A model generated the notes under the pieces. It made no database searches. It saw nothing but the letters and a program-made list of their open reading frames with translations, and was not told the DNA's origin. From NCBI GenBank assembly GCA_025769875.1, contig JAGFNK010000067.1, forward strand, positions 94,673 through 158,672: 64,000 nt of DNA, written 5' to 3'. The translations under genes and the position numbers were made by a program. Shown here piece by piece: positions 23,866 through 34,771 of this stretch (positions are counted from its first letter, which is position 1; every line of letters begins with the position of its first letter). The stretch is from Russula earlei. Its lineage: Eukaryota; Basidiomycota; Agaricomycetes; Russulales; Russulaceae.

Positions 23866-24412
23866 TGTCAAGCAAGACACATACTGCTGATCACTAAAGA
23901 CTCAGGGGGAGGTGGGTAAAGGTCAGAATAGTTGAATAGTGGCATAGATTGCATTGAACAGGAGGACAAGCCAAACAATGAGGAGATACCAGATGGGGAC
24001 TGGTATGTGTTGCAAGAGACAAAGGTGAAGTTTAGAGGCCAGTGTAGTGAGGGGGCTTTAAACAAGGCAGCCATTGAAGAGTACCTTGAAGACAAGAGGA
24101 GACTTTAAACAAAGTGGTTGCTGAGGCATACTTTGGAAGGAGAGTATCACAAATGGACAGTCTGATGACTGCCATGCTACATTGGGGCTTATATACTGTG
24201 TACAGGGTTGATTACAAACTACAGGGAATATTCTAGACTCTTTGGTGCCATCCAATAGGGTTGCAAAGGCATAAACTTGCTTGCATCAGATTTAGGGCTG
24301 ACTGAGCACATTACTGATCATTGTTGAGCAATGACATCATAATGATGTCACTGTGGAGTGCTTGGTGAGCAGATGAGGTCAGTGTGGAGCCACTCAGTCT
24401 GTTAGGACTCAC
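23866..24412 (-). repeat. LTR-A copy 1, truncated, CpG-depleted
   Basis: This is homologous to the intact LTR-A copies at 28,093 and 37,299. It begins TGTCAAGCAAGACACATACTG and keeps the GACAGTCTGATGACTGCCAT hairpin and TATATA box region, then is lost where LTR-C starts at 24,413. CpG sites seen in younger copies are TpG or CpA here, so this is the oldest LTR-A copy in the window. Sense orientation is minus. Confidence 0.75.
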
Positions 24413-25986
24413 TGTTGAACAATCCAGTTCAAGAGTGAGATAAGAGCTTGGAGATGAGTCAACTAAGTTCTAGGACAAAGTTGGTGAGGAGCATGGTCCA
24501 AACAAGTAACAAGTACCAGAGAGGAACTGGTACTGGTTGTGAGAGATGATCATGGAAGGAGAGAGCCAGAGTGTACTAGATAAGGTGGTCCTAAAGGAGT
24601 ACCTTCGGTAGTGGAGTGCCACAAATTAAATGGACAGTCTGAAGACTGTCTGCTACTTTATTGAGTGCTTATATACTACGAGGGAACTGCTAAATAGGGA
24701 ACAAGTCATAACCATGTTATCAAGCACACTTGTTGGATTAGTAAGAAGTCAGAGTATGCTTACTGAGCATGCTCAGTCATGCTCAGTAAGCTGCTGAGTA
24801 AGAAGGCTCATTTGATGAGTAAGAGCCTTTTAGTGTCCATGTGTTTATAGCTTAGTACACATGCCAAGCACCTAATTGTTACTGAGTGGTTTGGGGTCCG
24901 GAAGATGCCAGAACACCTGAACTATGGACTGCACTGTTTGCGTCATGCATGTGTCAGATCTTGACCATTTATGTCTGATGATATCACGTTTGGAATGCAT
25001 TGATTGTATCATTCTGAAGATGTACTAACAAAGCAATGAATAGCATTGCTTCTGTTCCAGATGTTCCTGTACTGCCACATATGTCGCTTCCTTGATTAGG
25101 AAAGTACTTATGACACTGAGATTGCTACTAGGGAAGCACTTAATGCTTCCAGCACCGAGATCGTTTACATAGAAGCAACCTCGCTTCTATGAGCCACCTT
25201 TTGCTTCTATAGCACCAACCAGTACTACAGTAGCATGAACCTTATCACTGTAGGGCTATATAAAGCCCCCAGTCTGTAGCAGTTGAGCCCTAAGCTTGAC
25301 TTAGTTTGCCAATCCCAAACAGTTGACTCCTACCCCGTCTGCAGAGCCCCTCTCATCTTGTTGCCATACTCCAGAAGGATCTAACACTCCTTCCCCTCCA
25401 TAAGTATTGCTTGCTTGACTCAAGCATATCTGCATTGGTAGGACGCATTCATAGATGTGACCATTGATCTTATTTAAGGCACTTTGGAGCCTTAACACTA
25501 ATTCATTTACTGTTAGTTAGTTTAGGGCTGGTCATCTGAGGACTTGTAGTTTGGTTCAGGGAATAGAGTTGTCCATAAGCCCCTTATATAGTTCTATTAG
25601 GGTCCTTAGAGTTGACCCTAATACTTCTATTAAGGTCCTTAGTATTGCCTTATAGTTCATCCTAAGGTTATTAGAGTTAGTCTAATAACACGTTGTAGGG
25701 CCTATAGTAACTTTGTTAGTGCCTCTTGTAGAGCACTTTGGGTCATCCTAAAGGGTCTTTAGGGAGGCTATAATACTGTCCTATATTGCTAAAAGGGTTG
25801 CCACTAAGTAGGGCTTGCTGATGTCAATTGTGCTGAGAATTGCTTGTGTGACAATGCATGTGTGATATTGTGGACACCTCTACTCACCCCTTTTGTCTGT
25901 GTGAACAGGGTGGCATCATAGGGGCTGGGTTTCCTCTAATAATGGAGGGTCCTTCAAGGGCCCTCTCTGGGAAATGGTTCATAACA
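24413..25986 (-). repeat. LTR-C copy 1, antisense, split by a solo LTR-F
   Basis: The ends are TGTTGAACAATCCAG and GGTTCATAACA. The copy is homologous along its length to the plus-strand copy at 47,644-48,594. It is 1,574 bp long because a 621-bp solo LTR-F plus its 5-bp duplication sits inside; without these it would be 948 bp. It lies between an LTR-A fragment and the Gypsy reverse transcriptase, with no matching duplication at its ends. It may therefore result from rearrangement and not a clean insertion. Confidence 0.8.
24877..25497 (+). repeat. Solo LTR-F (621 bp) with CTAAT target duplication
   Basis: It starts TGTTACTGAGTGG and ends GAGCCTTAACA. CTAAT occurs immediately before (24,872-24,876) and after (25,498-25,502). 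The host LTR-C at 47,644 lacks this segment, which confirms the insertion. A TATA box (CTATATAAAGCCCC near 25,256) gives plus as the sense strand. Confidence 0.9.
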
Positions 25987-28900
25987 AAGGCCACCTTTAG
26001 CAAATTTGATGTCAGAGCTGGCTACAATAACATCCTGATTCACCCAGAAGACCAACACAAGGGGGCTTTCAAAACCCAATTTGGCATGTTCATTCCTATG
26101 GTAATGGGCTTTGGTTTCACCAATGCCCTGGCAGCCTTCCAACAAGCAATAAACCACACCCTCTGACCCTGGCTCCTCAAATACCCTGAAAACACCTGTA
26201 ACTATCTAGACAATGTGGCAATAGCCACAAGACTAGGAGAAGAGCACCTTCACTGACAAATCACACACAAATTCCTCAACCTTCTTGAAAGAGATTCTTA
26301 CTTCTTGAAGGCATCCAAATGTGCCTTTGAACAAAGAGAAATTGACTTCTTGGGCTTCCAGATCAACCAAGGGACCCTCAAGATCAACCCAGTCAAAATG
26401 GATGGCCTCAAAAACTGGCCAGGACCCCCCAACAATCTGAAACAAGTACAACAAATCATGAGCACACTCAACTACCAATGACCATTCATCCAGGACTTCA
26501 CCAAAATAGCTCACTCCATCTTTTTCACAATCAAGAAGGGAACTCCCTTCTCTTGGACCCCAGAAGCAATTGTTGCCCTGGAAACTCTGATATTGGCAAT
26601 TTGCAATGACCCTGAACTCTACACTGCCAACCCTGACCTCCCAGATGAATTAGAAACTGATGCCTCACAGTTTGCCACTGGAGTAATACTATTCCAAAAG
26701 GACTCAAGGGGAAAAAGGAAAATGATCAGTAACATGTCACATGCATTCATTGAAGCAGAAAGGAACTACCCAGTCTAGGACAGGGAATTCCTGGCCCTGA
26801 TTCTCATGCTCCAACATTGGCGGTACTTACTGGTTGGGACTAAGCACCCTATCAAAATCTTCACAGACCATGCCAACCTTGCCCACTACTGACTCCCCCA
26901 CAAAATCAACCAAAGAATTGCAGGATACATTTCCACACTTGCAGACTACCACTTGGAAATCCACCACAAACCAGGAGTCTCTAACCAAGCAGATGCCCTC
27001 TCACAATGATCATATCACAATGATGGGTTTGGAGATAACCAAGATATCATGGCACTCCCTGATAAACTCTTTATCCACACACTCCACACCAAAGACCTCT
27101 ACACCCAAGTTCTAACAGAACAAAAGAACCGACAATCAGATCTACTTATGTGGAAGATCAAACACAACCTCCAGGAAGAAGACTGTGTGCTATTCAAGGA
27201 TGGAAGATTGGTTGTGCCATACCAAGAACCCCTTTTATGCAAAATCTACACACCTACCATGACAGCATTCTTGGTGGACATACAGGAAATGCCTGGACCC
27301 TATACTCAATTCAAGAATCCTTCTGGTGGCCTAAAATGGGCTACTTCATCTGAGACTACATCCAAGGATGTGCCACCTTTCAAGCCAACAAATCTTCCAT
27401 GCATCCCACTCATCCCCCAATTCACCCAATTCCCCCTGAATTCCAGAAGCCCTTCCAAGCCTTAGCCATTGACTGGATCATTGTCCTTCCCCTATCAGAA
27501 GGGTATGACACCATCATGACCATCACTGACCATGACTCTACCAAGGTGGCAATATTCATACCATGCCATAAAAACATGGGAACTCTAGAAATGGCTAAAT
27601 TATTCTTATAACATGCCTTCCCATGGACTGGAGCCCCCTTCAAAATCATCTCTGACCATGACTCTCATTTCACTTCCAAACTGTTTCAAGAAGTCTCCTG
27701 AATCCTTGGAATCAACCAAAACCTGAGTACAGCCTATCACCCTCAAACTGATGGACAGTCAGAAAGAACCAACCAGACTTTAGAAATGTATCTCCACATC
27801 TACACTGGAGAGAAACAAGAAGAATGGGCACACTGGCTTCCCATAGCTCAGTACCATTTCAATGCTCACAAATCCATGACCACCAAACAAACCCCCTATG
27901 AACTTCTCATAGGCTTTAACCCACAAGGACTGGGCACCCAACTAAGATCCAAATTCCCAGGGATCCAAGAATGACTCCAGGCCCTGAAAGATATGTGGGA
28001 ATTGGCTCAGGAAGCAATGAAAAAGGCACAAGACAATTGGGTAAAAGAAACCAAGTTTAAGGGTTTCAAAGAAGTACCAAAGGTTTGGTTGGTGTCAAGA
28101 CACGTACTGCTGATCACTAAGGACTCAGGAGCAGGTGGGCAAGGGTCGGAACAGATGGTACACAGCATAGACAGCATTGAACAAGAGGATGAGCCAAACA
28201 ATGAGGAGGTACCAGAGAGGGACTGGTAAGTGTTGCTGGAGGCAGAGGCAAAGGTTGGAGGCCAGTGCAGCAAAGAGGCTTTAAACAAGGCAGTCGTTGA
28301 AGAGTACCTTGAAGATGAGGAAAGCTTTAAACTGAGTGGTTGCAGGGGAGTACCCAGGAGGATGAGAGTATCATAAATGGACAGTCTGACGACTGCCATG
28401 CTACATTGGGGCTTATATACTGTGTACAGGGTCAATTACAAAGGACAGGGACTATTCTAGACTCCTTGGTACCATCCAATAGGACTACAGAGGCATAAAC
28501 TCACTTGTGTCAGGTTTCAGGCTTAGTGAGCACATTACTGATCACTGTGGAGCGATGACATGCTTATGATGTCACTGTGGAGCACTTAGTGAGTCAATGA
28601 GGTCATTGGGGAGTTGCTCAGTCAGCCATGATGTCATTGGAGCCTAGATGATGTCATATGAGTTATGCAACAGTTTGTAGGAGTTCATGCTGCTGTTCTG
28701 GGTTCTTGGTGGCTGAGTAGCCATGTGGCTGCCATGTGATGATTACCCAATTAGAGAAGGGTGCCTGGTCATGTTATAGTGCCTTTGCAATAGCAATATC
28801 TTGCACCGCAGGAGAGATAGCCCAGAAAACAGAAGTGTGTTGGCGATGCAAAGTGAGAGAGGTCTCTCTTGAGTAGAATAGGACAATATATGGCCAGGTC

Positions 28901-29569
28901 CTGGCCTTGGTTCATAACAGTTGGAGGGTACTAACTTCAAAACCCCTCATCAGTTTCAGAAGTTCTGCCCCAAATGGTTTGACCCCTTTCTCATCACCAA
29001 GAAAATTTTCCATGTTGTCTACCAACTCCAATTACCCCCCCAATGGAACATTCATAATGTGTTCCATGCCTCCCTCCCATCCCCAGTTACTGAAACAGCC
29101 AAACATGGGCTGAACTTCCCTGAACCACCATCTGATCTTCTTTTGGGAGAATACAAAGTTGAGAAGATCATCACTCAATGTACCAATAGAAACCAACTCC
29201 AATATAGAGTTTGATGAAAAGGGTACTCCTGCAGCAGAAGACACATGGGAACCCCTTTCAAACCTTAAAAATGCTCAAGATGCCATCACTGATTTCCACC
29301 TACAACAACCCACCAAACTCTATGTCATGTCCACAACTGACTCTGATCCTACAGAATACCATCATTCAGGTGAAAGCCTAGATGACTTGGAACATCAATT
29401 TCAAGGACTTACAATACAACAACATACATTACTCCCCCAAATCAGTCCACATAATCCCCCTTCTTACTCTGTTAATGACCCTTCCGTTCCTGCCCACAGT
29501 CACACCATTTTCAATGTAGCCACCAGGGAACAACTCTTTTCCAGGATTCTTTCCCCTGGTGACTTCTGA
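25987..29569 (+). pseudogene. Gypsy pol remnant: RT, RNase H, integrase, chromodomain
   Basis: Translated segments in order are FSKFDVRAGYNNILIHPEDQ and GFTNALAAFQQAINHTL (RT palm), then YLDNVAIAT where the catalytic YLDD has become YLDN. FLGFQINQGTLKINPVKM follows, then RNase H with ETDASQFATGVILFQKDS and AERNYPV. Integrase zinc-binding HDSILGGHTGNAWT, core DWIIVLPLSEGYDTIMTITD, FKIISDHDSHFTS and YHPQTDGQSERTNQTLEMYL come next. After the solo LTR the chromodomain reads EDTWEPLSNLKNAQDAITDF. At least six in-frame stops, many of them TGA or TAG at former CpG or CAG/CGA/TGG codons, make it inactive. The frame across the solo LTR is continuous once LTR plus one GTTGG are removed. Confidence 0.88.
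28093..28919 (-). repeat. Solo LTR-A copy 2 (827 bp) inside Gypsy integrase, TSD GTTGG
   Basis: The ends are TGTCAAGACACGTACTGC and CTTGGTTCATAACA. GTTGG precedes it (28,088-28,092) and follows it (28,920-28,924). Excision joins KEVPKVWL to EGTNFKTPHQFQK of the Gypsy polyprotein. The sense strand, judged from the TATATAAGCCCC promoter, is minus. Confidence 0.93.
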
Positions 29570-29669
29570 GGATTTCAACTTCTCATGATGGACCCCCATT
29601 TTTCTGAGTTTCATTTATCCCATATGAAGAGCAGTACTTACAGATTTAATATGGAATCATATCATACAA

Positions 29670-30647
29670 TTGGTCCCCATAAATACCCCCACTCCTTCAG
29701 AGTGGTCAGCCTGGCACCACAAACATGCTACCTCTACCTATAACACTCCCATGTCATCCCCTGCTCCTATTTCATCTCCCTTACCCATCCTCACCCCTTC
29801 TCCCACCATAAAACAAGAACCTCTTTCACCAGAAGTCATCCAACATATCATTGACCAGCATACTTTCATCATCCTAGACAAGGCTGAACTTTAAGACCTT
29901 GCCACACCCTCAACCCACTTGCCATCCATGAGGGGACCCCCTTACCCACCCCCACTGAAGCAGACCCTACTCACCCTGGACCCCCTTGGTTTGTTTATGA
30001 ACCATACATGCATGTTCCTCCTTTATATATTCACATTAACAGGCAATGACATTTATTGCCACAAATACATATGTGTTGCTTTGCAGAATGATGAACCCAT
30101 GCTTCTAGGAACTATGGGTTGAGGAGAACCTGCTTACAGAGAGAAACTCATTGCTCAACCTGTCATCTCTGCCCCCCACCCCTTGGTTACCACCTCTGAC
30201 CTCCACCTCTTAGTTGAGGACTACCCCTTCCACTTTGATGTTGCCCAAGCACTCAAAAACCTTCATGACCCTGGAGCTCTCACCAACATCTGCCACCTTC
30301 ACAATGGCTCTCTACAACTGAAGGTTCTAGAAGCCAAGCAAACTGCCATTCAAGGAGCTATGGACATACTCCAATGGCAGCTTGCCAACCAACTCCATGA
30401 GATCCAATCCTACACCAAGGAGTCTGCTACCATCCATAGTTGCCTTCATGCTAATGACACCTCCATTCAAGTTTGTCATCAACTCAATAACATGATGCCC
30501 AATGGAGGCCTCTCTCACAGCACTGGCCCTTTCTACTCACTAGCAGGGAGTTATAACAACATTGAGGTTCTAAAGCAACCGTCCACACTCTCCTCCCCTA
30601 CCTTGCCCATTCATCCTCCCCTCTCCCTGACCCCCCCACTTGAGAAC
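29670..30647 (+). CDS. Accessory ORF downstream of Gypsy pol (decayed)
   Basis: Reading frames after the chromodomain encode material not belonging to pol. There is a Ser/Pro-rich start (SSPLPILTPSPTIKQEPLSP), HHxF-like IIDQHTFIILDKAEL, LTGNDIYCHKYICVALQNDE with PMLLGTMG, and a helical C-terminal part with HLHNGSLQLKVLEAKQTAI and LHEIQSYTKESATIHSCL. A stop at 30,120 and a frame change break it. From memory, similar third ORFs follow pol in some Agaricomycete Gypsy elements, but I know no function and cannot check databases. It ends exactly where LTR-A copy 3 starts. It is not an envelope gene by any visible signal peptide or transmembrane segment. Confidence 0.5.
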
Positions 30648-31478
30648 TGTTATGAACCAAGGCCAAGTCCTGGCCGAAGATTGTCCTATTTTACTCAAGA
30701 AAGAACCTCTCTCACTTTGCATTGCCGACTCCCTTCCATTTTCTGGGCTATCCCTCCTGCGGTACAAGATATTGCTATTGCAAAGGCACTATAACACGAC
30801 CAGGCACCCGTTTCCTAATCGGGTAATCATCGCGTGGCAGCCACATGGCCACCCAGCCACCATGGACCCGAAACAGTGGCACAAACTCTTAGAAACTGTT
30901 GCATAAATCATCTGACATCATCAAGGCTCCAATGACATCATGGCTGACTGAGCGACTCCACAGTGACCTCATAGGCTCACTAAGCGCCCCACAGTGACAT
31001 CATAATGATGTCATCACTCCACAATGATCAGTAATGCGCTCAGTAAGCCTGAAACTTGACACAAGCAAGTTTATGCCTCTGTAGTCCCTATTGGATGGTA
31101 CCAAAGAGTCTAGAATAGTCCCAGTGCTTTGTAATCGACCCTGTATACTGTATATAAGCCCCAATGAAGCATGGCAGTCGTCAGACTGTCCATTTGTGAT
31201 ACTCTCATACTCCTGGGTACTCCCCTGCGACCGCTCAGTTTAAAGACTTCCCTCGCCTCCAAGGTACTCTTCAACGACCGCCTTGCCTAAAGCCCCTCGC
31301 TGCACTGGCCTCCAGTCTTCGCCTCTGCCTCTTGCAACACTTACCAGTCCCCATCCTGGTACCTCCTTGTCGTTTGGCTCGTCCTCCTGTTCAACGCCGC
31401 CTTCGCCGCGTATCATCTGTTCCGACCCTTGCCCACCTGCTCCTGAGTCCTTAGTGATCAGCAGTATGTGTCTTGACA
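30648..31478 (+). repeat. LTR-A copy 3 (831 bp), sense on plus strand
   Basis: It starts TGTTATGAACCAAGGCC and ends GTGTCTTGACA. The promoter is readable: TATATAAGCCCC at about 31,151, then the hairpin GGCAGTCGTCAGACTGTCC. It is CpG-rich, unlike the Gypsy DNA to its left. No 5-bp duplication flanks it. TGG two bases after its right end (31,481) fits the start of a primer-binding site, so it may be the 5' LTR of an element whose interior follows. Confidence 0.85.
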
Positions 31479-31524
31479 TCTGGACAGTCTCTCATCATCC
31501 CTGTATTGACCAGCCAACGCTCAA

Positions 31525-31761
31525 GTGTCCACTCCTAACTCCCCCACTTTGGTTAACACCTCCTTGCGCCTCCCTTCTCCTCTGCAACCTACCCCACGCA
31601 CTGCCCTTCGCATCCTCACTGAAGACATTGACCCGGTCGACACATCCTCGCCCCTCAGCCTCTTGTACTCCCCAACAGCCCCACCATCGTCTCCCAGCAT
31701 TCCCCAGCCTATCCCAGGCGACTTTGTCCCTGTTGGCACTCCCCCTCCTGCGCAGAACTGA
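31525..31761 (+). CDS. Possible gag N-terminus of LTR-A family (GTG in place of ATG)
   Basis: The frame starts GTG-TCC-ACT-CCT and encodes STPNSPTLVNTSLRLPSPLQ, then ALRILTEDIDPVDTSSPLSL and a Pro/Ser-rich stretch before a TGA at 31,761. It lies 46 bp after the LTR-A copy 3 end, the usual place for gag. The probable ancestral start has changed from ATG to GTG. I infer gag from position and composition only; no capsid motif is seen. Confidence 0.35.
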   Translation: MSTPNSPTLVNTSLRLPSPLQPTPRTALRILTEDIDPVDTSSPLSLLYSPTAPPSSPSIPQPIPGDFVPVGTPPPAQN

Positions 31762-31802
31762 GCAACAGCAAGCGGACCGACCTCCCTTGCCTGAAGGTTT
31801 CC

Positions 31803-32450
31803 TTGACCGTCCCCCTTGCACAGCATTTCGCTTCCATCCGCACCAGTACTTTCGTCCTCCCTACCACCAATCGTCGCCAGGAGCAGTGGCGTCCCCTCCA
31901 CGACTTAAATCACCAAGACTACCTGGGACGCATCCCTACTTCAGACCAGTTAAGTCGTCGCGCCTTCACAGACACCTACACAACCGCCTTTCGTGCACGC
32001 ATCGTCCACACTTTTGCTGTGGAACCTTCCAACTCTGCCCTTGCCACCCAGTACAACTTAACCCCCTTCGGCATCTGTTCCAACGTCGGGATATACGCCC
32101 CGGACGCTGACTTTCCCCTTGGACGTATTGCTTACATTTTTAATACGTCGTTGTTTAGGAAGCTCATTACCTTACCTGCCATTTACCGTCCTGCTTACGA
32201 AGGGTCCTTCTGCTTATCTATTGTACACGATTTCCTGGACGGACGCCTAGCTTTCGTGTACGGTTACTTACACTTTGAAGAGAACAGTAACCGTGTCTCC
32301 TTGCATCACTACTCGACTTATACCGTCGACACCATCTGTTTCAACCCCCAGTTACTTCGCTTCTGTTTCACGCCTCGTATCCCTCCTAACCCTCTCGAAA
32401 TAATCAAGAGGTACCATCTCGAAACCATAGATCTTGCGCATGGTTCTTAA
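31803..32450 (+). CDS. Unrecognised 215-codon ORF followed by AATAAA signals
   Basis: The open frame encodes a globular-looking protein with a balanced composition: RTSTFVLPTTNRRQEQWRP, DYLGRIPTSDQLSRRAFTDT, LATQYNLTPFGICSNVGIYA, LVY-like FVYGYLHFEENSNRVSLHHY and ending YHLETIDLAHGS. I do not recognise the family. Twenty-seven bases after the stop, AATAAA occurs at 32,478 and again at 32,490, as at the end of a transcription unit. The neighbours are LTR-A copy 3 upstream and a second unknown ORF downstream. It could be an element-encoded structural protein or captured cargo. Its uninterrupted length and normal CpG content make it younger than the Gypsy DNA on its left. Confidence 0.45.
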   Translation: MTVPLAQHFASIRTSTFVLPTTNRRQEQWRPLHDLNHQDYLGRIPTSDQLSRRAFTDTYTTAFRARIVHTFAVEPSNSALATQYNLTPFGICSNVGIYAPDADFPLGRIAYIFNTSLFRKLITLPAIYRPAYEGSFCLSIVHDFLDGRLAFVYGYLHFEENSNRVSLHHYSTYTVDTICFNPQLLRFCFTPRIPPNPLEIIKRYHLETIDLAHGS

Positions 32451-32519
32451 AAGTAAGAACCATCCTTGTAATGCTTCAATAAAAGATCGAATAAACATTT
32501 CTTCTTTGCCTTAACTAAA

Positions 32520-33240
32520 GTGCCTCGAGAATACGCCTTAGAAGAAGACGAAGAAGAAGACGCTATCACCAGACATGTCTCAAGCCTAAATCATTATCGA
32601 ACTTGGACTTCTGTCGCATTCCCCGTCACCACCTTAACTAACTTACATGATGTACCAGAAATTGAACCACCTCACGAGGACTTTCCCCCACCTTATTGTT
32701 AAAGAGTTCCTTGGAGTCTTGCCTTTTGGACAACTCTTAAGCCACGATGAACACGCACTATATCTTGAAACCCTCAGTCGACTTCTACCTCCAGCACGAC
32801 AACAACTACTATATTGGCACCTTGCTCAAGCGAAGAACATCCAAGGACAGCCAGTTGACTACCAATCCTTACGCACCAGTGAATTAAACCTTTGGACCAG
32901 AGTCATTCAACCATGCCACCACATCATTGTCCACTCTTTAAGGACAGGGTATCGCCTGTTTTATCTGGCTTGGACATACATCAGCTACTACTGTCTCACT
33001 GTTCAGTTCTACCACCTACGCCTCAACAGAATACAAAGGGAAAATCAATCTTACGTCCAACTTGCTGTTGTACCAGGAATACACAACACCTTTGATTGGG
33101 AGACTAACTCTTGGCTATACGATGCAGACTACAATCAACCTTGGGCAATTACCAGCCCAGACGCCTCATATACTGGTCCCCCTGTGTACTATTCTGTCCC
33201 AGCAATCCTAGAAGCCTCAAGTCTTGCCCCTCGACCACTC
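32520..33240 (+). CDS. Unrecognised overlapping ORFs ending at an antisense gag fragment
   Basis: A first frame (32,520-32,702) encodes an acidic start (EYALEEDEEEDAITRHVSS) and ends FPPPYC, which contains a PPPY motif. A second frame, shifted, runs from about 32,647 and encodes KEFLGVLPFGQLLSHDEHAL, a hydrophobic aromatic segment LFYLAWTYISYYCLTVQFYH, RENQSYVQLAVVPGIHNTFD and WLYDADYNQPWAI. Beyond about 33,240 the frame only reads the complement of a Gypsy gag, so the true coding sequence stops or is cut there. The two frames overlap by 56 bp and could be joined by frameshifting or represent a broken gene. The family is unknown. Confidence 0.4.
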
Positions 33241-34771
33241 ACAGTTTGTTCTCTAGCCCACGCTCCAGCGGGTGTTCCTACTTTAAAGTGGGGCATGCAG
33301 CGGCAACTTTCTTGCTTTCATCTGTAAAGGAGTCGCCATTGATGTAATAATAATTGGCCAAAGCTGCCCAAAAGGCTTCTGCATTATCAGCCTTTCCGTC
33401 AAAAGGTTCTGGTGCTGTTCCGACAAGGCGTGGATTGCTTACATGGTGGGATTCTGAGTTGTTTGTAGCTGTAACAATAGGTGGGGCTGACCTTGTAGTT
33501 GGATTCTAGTTGGAGTGAGCATTCGAGGATTGCTTGTGGTACGTTGCTAGTTGTATGAGGAGTAGGTTGTTGGGTATTACGCCGAGTAGAAGGTCCTGGA
33601 GTGGTGCTTCGAGTGCTCTGAGCAGTTCCTAGGATAGCGGTAACTTCTTGAGGTGTTCTGGCTGAGAATCGACTTCTCAATTGTTATAGTAAACCCAATG
33701 TCTTCTAGATCGGCTCCACTTGACTGGCCTGTCTAGGAAGAGGCCGGTGTAGTTATAGGGGTTGAAGTCTTGAACATTTTCTGCTCCTGGGCTGCCGCTT
33801 TAAGTTGTTCAGTGGTAACTTCGTCGTTATCGTCTTCGTATAACCAAGTGTCAGAAAGATTTCCATGGTTGATAATAGTGTGCCTGCAAATTTTCCTCGG
33901 TAAACAGTGATCTTGGGTGTCGTAACTGAGGTTTTTCAAATAGGAGTGGGATTTGATTTTCTTCTTCGTCAGTGATGTCCCTCCTAGTGCTCATAGATCT
34001 AGACGACTGTTTATAGTCCAATGGCCGTTGTTCCAAGGATATGCAATGGTGTAGGCTGGCTTTAGTCGAATGGGTATCGGGTCTTCCTTGATGTTTTCTT
34101 ATTGGATTCGGGAGTATTCTTCAGTAATGCTGCTTTGTTTAGAACTACTCGGGTTTTCCACAGATATCCTTCAAATTCTGCTGGAAGATGGCAAAGTCAC
34201 TTATTTCCTTGGTGGGGTGCTTGTAACTATAAAGTGTGTCAGTCGTTGATGCCAAGCTTGGGTACAATAATTCTTGAATTCAATTAATTCTCTCCTTGAA
34301 CATGTAGGTAGGTTTAATGCTAAGAAGGATTGTTCTGGTAGGTAGCAGTGTAAACAGTATTCCTAAGATCAGTACTATCAGGGGATTCAACAAGGGGTGA
34401 TGCAAAGGGTTGGGTAGGTATAACAGGGGTAGGAATATGGTTGGTAACAAGGGTAAGTAGGCTCAGGAGGGGTAGGAGGTAATGGTCTTTCAACAAGAAT
34501 CCTCTTGCGTTTGGAACTGTTTCTCTCTCAGGGGTCGTTTGGGATGACGCGCGTCTCCTGTGTCGAGGAGCCAGATTTATCAAATGGGGAGGTGGTAATC
34601 GCCTGGCGTCCACAAGGTAATTCCGTCAGGAGTAGGAGGTGTGTCTGGTCGAAAGTTTGCACGTGCAATACTCTGTTTTGCAGTTACACCTTGCTGTCCA
34701 CGGATCTGACTCAGTATTTTCTGTGCTGGCAGACCAACGTTCTTGACTAGTTGGGACAGTGGTCTCAATCG
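33240..34771 (-). mobile_element. Antisense, decayed Gypsy gag region (G2)
   Basis: On the minus strand the segment VGTAPEPFDGKADNAEAFWA followed by LANYYYINGDSFTDESKKVA and HFKVGTPAGAWARE is characteristic of fungal Gypsy gag. Upstream (higher coordinates) are Ser/Thr/Pro-rich and acidic pieces such as WLYEDDNDEVTTEQLKAAAQ and the segment VKNVGLPAQKILSQIRGQQG. Stops and frame changes break it everywhere. It is cut at the left by the unknown ORF unit and at the right by the Copia remnant. Confidence 0.6.

Larger units (their letters stand above)
25987..30647 (+). mobile_element. Gypsy/Ty3 chromovirus, degenerate, CpG-free (G1)
   Basis: The element body keeps, in order, reverse transcriptase, RNase H, integrase, a chromodomain and an accessory 3' ORF. 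It is interrupted at 28,093-28,919 by a solo LTR-A. Its 5' part (gag, protease, 5' LTR) is missing and an LTR-C abuts it on the left. The right limit is taken where LTR-A copy 3 starts. Almost no CpG dinucleotides remain across 4.6 kb, in contrast to the LTR-A copy that begins at 30,648. Confidence 0.85.

Noticed and set aside
30640..30906. 88-codon ORF also found at 37,869-38,123
   Set aside because: Both are the same stretch of LTR-A read through; recurrence comes from the repeat and not from a conserved gene.
23866..31478. LTR-A copies 1 and 3 as the LTR pair of the Gypsy element
   Set aside because: They face in opposite directions and differ strongly in CpG content, so they cannot be the two LTRs of one insertion.
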